Shown piece after piece: positions 58,989 to 64,000 of a stretch of DNA of 64,000 nt. Below the pieces are notes generated by a model. The model saw nothing but the letters and a program-made list of their open reading frames with translations, was not told where the DNA came from and searched no databases. The stretch spans positions 67,043,503 to 67,107,502 of the forward strand of contig CM043957.1 of assembly GCA_014529385.2 (NCBI GenBank), written 5' to 3'. Origin of the DNA: Adiantum capillus-veneris. Lineage: Eukaryota; Streptophyta; Polypodiopsida; Polypodiales; Pteridaceae. Position numbers and translations under genes: made by a program. Within the stretch, counting starts at the first letter, position 1. Each line of letters begins with the position of its first letter.

Positions 58989-61050
58989 GTGACAGATGAG
59001 GACAGTGATAGCACTACCAGCAGTGATGAGGATGCTGATGTTGCATTTCTTTTGATGGACAAAGAAATCCAGGAGTTTGGTTTAGTTGCATTTGCGAATG
59101 AGGTTGAAGATGAAAGTGAAGGGCCTTATGAAGTGATTGAAGCGCTGATGCAAACCAAGGTTGAGTTGTCAAAGAAGCAGGAATTGATGACACAAATGAT
59201 CAGTGGAGACCTCTCAACTATGGAGAAGGATATATATTTGCACCTGTTGGCTAGTTTTCTTGATTTGTTCATTACTTCATATGAAGAGATCAGAGGGTTC
59301 AAGGGCGAAGAGATGCATATAGAGCTGAAAGAAGGAGCTAAGCCAGTGCGGCAAAGGCTAAGAAGGATGGGTCAAGAGCAAATGGAAGCCTTGCGAGAAG
59401 AGGTGGACAAGTTATTGAAGGCAGGGTTCATAGTCCCTGTGGAGACCACAGAATGGGTGAGTCCAGTTGTAGTCAGTCCCAAGAAGGATGGGAAGTGGAG
59501 AATTTGTGTAGATTTTAAACCCTTAAACGCAGCCACTAAGAAGAACCCATATCCTCTTCCATTCATTGATCAGATCTTGGATTCAGTGGGAGGTTATGAG
59601 AGGTACAGTGTGTGTGATGGTTTTTCAGGCTATTTTCAATTGAAGATTGCTCTTAAAGACCGCACAAAGACAACTTTTATTACTCCATGGGGCTACTATT
59701 GCTACACAGTATTGCCATTTGGGTTGTCAAATGGACCTTCCTTCTATCAAGAGAGAGCAAATTGGGTGTTGGAACCATTCATTGGTAGTTGTGTTAAAGC
59801 TTTTATGGATGACTTCTGTGTCTATAGCAGTAGGGCTGATCACCATGAGAAGCCGCAGATGGTATTGGCTCGATATGATGAATGTGGAGGACAACTAAAT
59901 CCAAAGAAATTTCATCTAGCACAGCCAAGGGTGAAGTTATTGGGCCACATGGTGTCAGAAAATGGCATTGAGGCTGATCCAAACAAGGTTAAGTCTATTA
60001 TTCTTCTTCCATCACCTACGAGTACGAAGCAATTGGCAACCTTTATACACAAAGTGAAGTACATGGCACGGTTTATTCCATTGTCTTCGCAGCTTCTTTA
60101 TCCATTACAGCAAGTGGCAAAGCATGATCCATTGCAATGGGATGACAAGTGTGAAGAAGTGTTTCAAGAGGTGAAAGAGGTGTTAGGGGGGTTGTCAGCC
60201 ATGCAGGCTCCTGATTGGGAGAAAGTTTTTTATCTAAATCCATCAGTAGGGGATGATGCCATTGGAGGCATGCTATTGCAAAAGGGGAAGGGCAGCCATT
60301 ATATGAGGCCAGTGTATTGTGCAAGCCGAGTGAAGTTGGTAGCGGAGAGAAAGTTATCGGAAGTAGAGCTAGTGATGACCAGTGTAATATTTGCTTGTCG
60401 ACGATTTCGTCATTACTTGCTACCACGGCCTTTTGTTTTCTTGACGAGTTATGCCTTTTTGCCACAGTTAATTAATGGCATTAACATGTCAAATGTGGTC
60501 AAGAAATGGGTAATTGAGCTGCAAGAGTTTGAGTTCTCTTTTCTAGTGGAAGATAGTACAAGGGCTACCCTAGCTGATTTGTTGACCTACAAGGAGAATC
60601 CCCTTATTGTTAAGGAAGATGTGGTGAGAAAGGTAGTTGAAGAAGTGCCACAGATCAGCAATGCACATGTGTTGTTCTTTGATGGTTCATACAGAAAGAG
60701 CCACGATGCAGCTTCAGGGGGTATAGCACTTTATGATCCAGAGGGGAAGCTAGTATGCAAGAGAGGGTTCAAATTGGATGCGCATAGTAACAATGAGGCT
60801 GAATATGCTACATTGGAAGCCGGATTACACATTTGTTTGAAGCATGGGGTTTGAAGGTTGAGCATAAAAGGTGATGCCTTGTTAGTGGTGAAGCAAGTGC
60901 TGGGTGTGTGGAAGAGCAAGAACACCTCATTGAAGGAAATGTGCTTCAGAATTAAAGGCCTGTTAAAAAAGTTCAAAGCATGGATCATCAGACACATTGA
61001 ACGTGCTCTAAATGGAGAGGCACATGAAGCAGCTCAAGGCATAATTGGGG
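58989..61050 (+). pseudogene. V RT, RNase H and second RNase H
   Basis: The 621-codon frame 58989-60854 begins with an acidic linker (DEDSDSTTSSDEDADV). RT: WVSPVVVSPKKDGKWRICVD, LPFGLSNGPSFYQ, and catalytic FMDDFCVYSS at about 59800. RNase H: YCASRV and FRHYLLPRPFVFLT. Second, archaeal-type RNase H: VLFFDGSYRKS, NNEAEYATLEAG, then after a TGA at 60852-60854, IKGDALLVVKQ and LNGEAHEAAQG. The last shows His where T has Asp-Ala-Asp, so the final acidic residue is replaced. Without the stop the reading would be continuous. Confidence 0.85.
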
Positions 61051-62459
61051 AGCTATTCGTGTTGAGGACCACTTTACCTCTTTATCATGGCCGGGAAAGT
61101 TTGGCTCAAGAAGAGGAGTTTCTGCTAACAGGAATCATTCCAAAGGAGATTCAGAAGTCTAAGAAGTATGGCTTTGTGCGTAGAGCATACAGGTACAAAT
61201 TGATTGGTGATGTCTTATACATGAAAGGGGCTTATCTCATGTTGAGACGTGTACCTTGGCGGGAGGAGCTTTACAGAGTGTTGGAAGAGAATCATGAAGG
61301 CGCATGTGGTGGCCATTTTGCTCTAAAGATCACCTTGCATAAGATTTTGCAAGAGGGGTATGTATGGCCTAGTTTTCACAAGGATGTTCACCATTGGTGT
61401 AGGTCTTGCAATAGGTGTCAAGCATTTGGGAAGAGAGTGTTGAAGCCAGAGCTACGAAAAACCATTATGGCGTTTGATGTGTTTGCAAAGTGGGGAATTG
61501 ATGCAATAGGCCCGTTACCTATCACAAGCAGGGGCAAAAGCTCTATCTTGACGGCAGTGGACTATCTCTCTAGATGGGCAGAGGCTATAGCAGTAAAACA
61601 GATCACTGCAAAGGATGTGGCAAAATTTGTGTATGATGAAATATGTTGCAAGTTTGGGGTGCCATTAGAGCTACTTTCAGATAAGGGGCCAGGATTTAGA
61701 GCTAAACTGCTAGACTTCTTATGCACAAAGATGAAGATTAGGCACCAGCATACCACTCCTTATTACCCATAGTGTAATGGCTTAAATGAAAGATTCAATG
61801 GTGAGTTGGTACAGATTCTTTCGAAAGTGACAGAGCACCAAGGAAAGAATTGGGATTTGGAATTGCCTAGTGCATTATGGGCTTACCGTACTTCGGTGAA
61901 GACAGGTACAGGGTTTACTCCATTTCATTTGGTGTATGGAAAAGAAGCACTATTGCCTGTGGAAGTAGAGTTGCCTGCGATCAAGATGTTAGAGAAGTTT
62001 CTTGGGCCGCCTAGTGATGCATTCGAAGAGAGGCTCTTACAACTACAAGAGGTTCAGTTGGATAGGATGAGTGCATTGGAACATTATGGGTAGATGCAAG
62101 ATAGGGCTTTGGCAAAGATAAATGAAAAGGTCAAAAGTAAGGGTATCAAGAAACATGACTTGGTTTTGCGCTACAACAGTAAGCTGGACAACACCTTCCA
62201 AAAGAAGTTTCAAATTAAGTGGGAAGTCCCTTTCAAGGTAGTGGAGTGTTTTCCGAATGGCACATATCAACTGGCTAACCTGGATGGTGTTCTACATAAG
62301 TCAAGGGTAAATGGGTTGCGTCTTAAATTGTATCATGCTAGAATGATGATGGTGGAGCAAGATGAGCTGTCTGTGGAGCAAGCAATGTTGGTGAAGGATG
62401 AGGAGACCTGTGATGCGGCGAGTCTCATATCTCTCTTTGCTGCTGCTGATCATGAATGA
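61051..62459 (+). pseudogene. V integrase
   Basis: Zinc module: CGGHFALKIT and CRSCNRCQ. Core: WGIDAIGPLP (Asp), LLSDKGPGF (Asp), then TAG at 61770-61772 where T has Gln in YPQSNG, and the catalytic Glu in LNERFNG after it. ALWAYRTSVKTGTGFTPFHL follows. TAG at 62091-62093 precedes a C-terminal GPY/F-like module (FQIKWEVPFKVVECFPNGTYQL). It ends at TGA 62457-62459, 28 bases before the 3' LTR. All pieces are in one frame. Confidence 0.85.
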
Positions 62460-62469
62460 TCTAGCAGGC

Positions 62470-63626
62470 TAGGGGATGGGCAAATTATGTCAGGAGTTTT
62501 TTTGAGCAAGAGATTGCGCATATGTACATACACATGCATGGTGCATCAAATAAAGGATTACCCAATTTCCATAGCCAGGTGGTTACGTGGGGCCCACATG
62601 TGTACAGGTAGGACAGCATGTACATAGTGCAACGATTTTCACTATTATCAATACTAGTGTGTTTTTTCTACAATAAGGAGGAGTTGGTAGCGCGTAAAAC
62701 TTCTCGAGGAAGCTATCCGCGGGCCGACGACGTGAGGTCAGCAGGTGCGTCAGATGGCATCTAGTGGCGTCAGGAGGGCGAACGAGGTCAATATTTGCAC
62801 GCGGATGAGGACGGACACAACGTGGGTGTTTTCTTGTGAGAGTTATGCAAAAAGGTCATCATTAGGACCACTTTTTGGGGCCACTTCACGTGGTGGCGAG
62901 ATGCATTATTGGAAAAAAGCTGAGTGCCCGGTGTGCGAATGATGCAAAAAGGTGACAACTATGCACTGTGAGGTCAGTTTTTGGCATGTTCGGGGTCCGT
63001 TTGAGGTCATCTAAAAGGCTAAGGGTGCCCAACTAAAAAAGCTAAGTGTGGGAACTGAAAAAACAGAGAGAAGACCAAAAAAAACGTGGAGAAGAGAGGA
63101 GGAACATCCACAGGTGTGTTTTTGGGGTTTTTGGAGCCTGTTTTGGCCGTAAACTGCTCATCCGAGGTCGGATTTGAGCACTTTGACATTGTAGACTGGG
63201 GTTTTGGGCCATTCCGGACGCGATGGCGCTGTCCATTTTGCCAAATTCCTCACTCTTTTTCTGCTGTTTTTCTGTGTAAGTTTCTCCTATGAGCGAAGTT
63301 TCTGCTCTAGTTTGTGATTGTATCTGGCTTATTTTACCCATATTGTGTGAGCTATTTTCCCCATTGGTGGTGGCCCAAGCTCAATTGTATCTAAACATCA
63401 GAAATTCTCCTCTTTTGAGCTGAGTTTTTTGGGTGTGTGTGTGTGTGTGTCTGTGTGGAGTGGGCAAGTGGATAATCTCTCTCCTCTCACTCCATAGGTG
63501 TGTTTCCTGTCGCGGCCAGGTGTGTTGTGTAAGCCGAGTGGTGCCCCCTAGTGTGTGTGTGTATCTTCCCAAGAGTGTGTGTCGGGTCGTTATAGAGGCT
63601 CTGTGTGTGTTTTCATCCCGCTCACA
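62470..63626 (+). repeat. V polypurine tract and 3' LTR
   Basis: TAGGGGATGGG at 62470-62480 is the purine tract. The LTR 62488-63626 starts TGTCAGGAG. Differences from the 5' LTR are scattered substitutions and small microsatellite length changes. Confidence 0.9.
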
Positions 63627-63859
63627 ACGTGTTGCACGATGGCCACCATTCCGGACTTTGTTTCTTTGAATGCCAATAGCCGGCCCTTCCAATGACGTTC
63701 CAATACGCCTCGACACCGTACGCGATGAGGTCCAACACGTGAAGGTTGCATGTAGATCCATGCACCCTTCTTGAATACTTGTCGGATCCATACCCCCTCT
63801 GAGTCTTTTGTGTTGTGCAACACAATCTCCTCTATCTCTAGTTTGGGCCGTCTAGACAT
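63626..63859 (-). pseudogene. Three-exon gene, exon 1 (first half, with start codon)
   Basis: ATG at 63859-63857 starts MSRRPKLEIEEIVLHNTK. The frame runs GAWIYMQPSRVGPHRVRCRG and ends at V in ...GMVAIVQH. Across V, using the AACGT duplication once, the same frame continues at 54925 to the exon 1 donor. Exon 1 would be 289 bases (phase 1). The piece KKGAWIYMQP...VRCRGVLERHW recalls the start of BAH modules (VY-QP----P---R---), an inference only. Frames running from here into the V LTR are artefacts. Confidence 0.65.
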
Positions 63860-64000
63860 GCTTGGGAAGTTGGGCTTAGGAAGGGATTTGAAAGAGTTGA
63901 GTACTGAGGGGAGGGTGAGGTGAGCTGCCTATGGTGGCTATGGTGGCTTTGACAGTGGAGATAGAGAAAGAGGGGAGGAGTGAGAGGTAGAGAGGTAGAG
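63860..64000 (-). promoter_or_regulatory. Probable 5' UTR of the three-exon gene
   Basis: On the minus strand a pyrimidine-rich CTCTACCTCTC... stretch runs up to the ATG, typical of plant leaders. The promoter lies beyond the window. Confidence 0.4.

Larger units (their letters stand above)
54931..63626 (+). mobile_element. V: Tat-lineage Ty3/gypsy element inserted in a gene
   Basis: LTRs of 1127 and 1139 bp start TGTCAGGAG and end GCTCACA. The flanking AACGT at 54926-54930 and 63626-63630 is the target duplication (ACGT if the LTR ends in CA). Between them lie a primer site, leader ORF, gag, protease, RT, RNase H, second RNase H, integrase and a purine tract. All coding parts are in one frame from 57108 to 62459. 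The LTRs look about 97% alike, pointing to a recent insertion. Confidence 0.92.

Noticed and set aside
63381-63825. Minus-strand frames running from the gene into the V LTR
   Set aside because: Chimeric readings across an insertion junction; only the part right of 63626 belongs to the gene.

Overview
The window is a retrotransposon-rich stretch of nuclear DNA from a land plant. The evidence is stacked Ty3/gypsy LTR retrotransposons, two of them with the second, archaeal-type RNase H that marks the plant Tat lineage. There is also a plant-type hAT transposase with BED, DUF659 and C-terminal dimerisation parts, long CT/GA microsatellites, and a split gene with GT-AG-like introns. I cannot name the species. 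No rRNA, tRNA, CRISPR or prokaryotic gene was seen.

Left part (1-7150). E1 is a decayed Ty3/gypsy element read leftwards: gag, protease, RT, RNase H and the integrase zinc finger, which runs off the window edge. It has an initiator-Met-type primer site and an LTR end. Next to it lies a 1.1 kb segment that recurs inverted at 45.8-47.2 kb. That segment carries a TATA box, a leader, a short ATG reading frame and a splice-donor-like site. Beside it is a scrap of an ankyrin-repeat gene. A second E1 LTR fragment ends where the next element begins.

Centre (7151-36152). Z is a giant Ty3/gypsy element of about 17.4 kb once its nested guest is subtracted. It has an Asp-tRNA-type primer site, seven copies of a 22 bp palindrome spread over arrays on both sides of its coding region, and a gag-protease-RT-RNase H-integrase series. 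Two features are odd: the integrase zinc module appears twice, and a second retropepsin-like domain follows the integrase. A coiled-coil 3' ORF lies downstream. Tat-type element T (21394-32967) sits inside that 3' ORF, flanked by a 5 bp target duplication. A short coding tail and a hAT transposase relic follow Z.

Right part (41001-64000). This holds a T-family solo LTR, a gag relic (Y) facing left, the second inverted-segment copy, a MITE, a protein-kinase fragment, and a truncated Ty3/gypsy element W whose RT is split by a related MITE. At the right end a leftward three-exon gene of about 383 codons has its first exon split by Tat element V (54931-63626). V keeps its gag-pol in one frame, broken only by six stop codons.

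Most notable are a small leader ORF shared by T and V between primer site and gag, the palindrome arrays of Z, and the gene split by V. Element names E1, Z, T, Y, W and V are labels for this report only. Similarities quoted are by eye.
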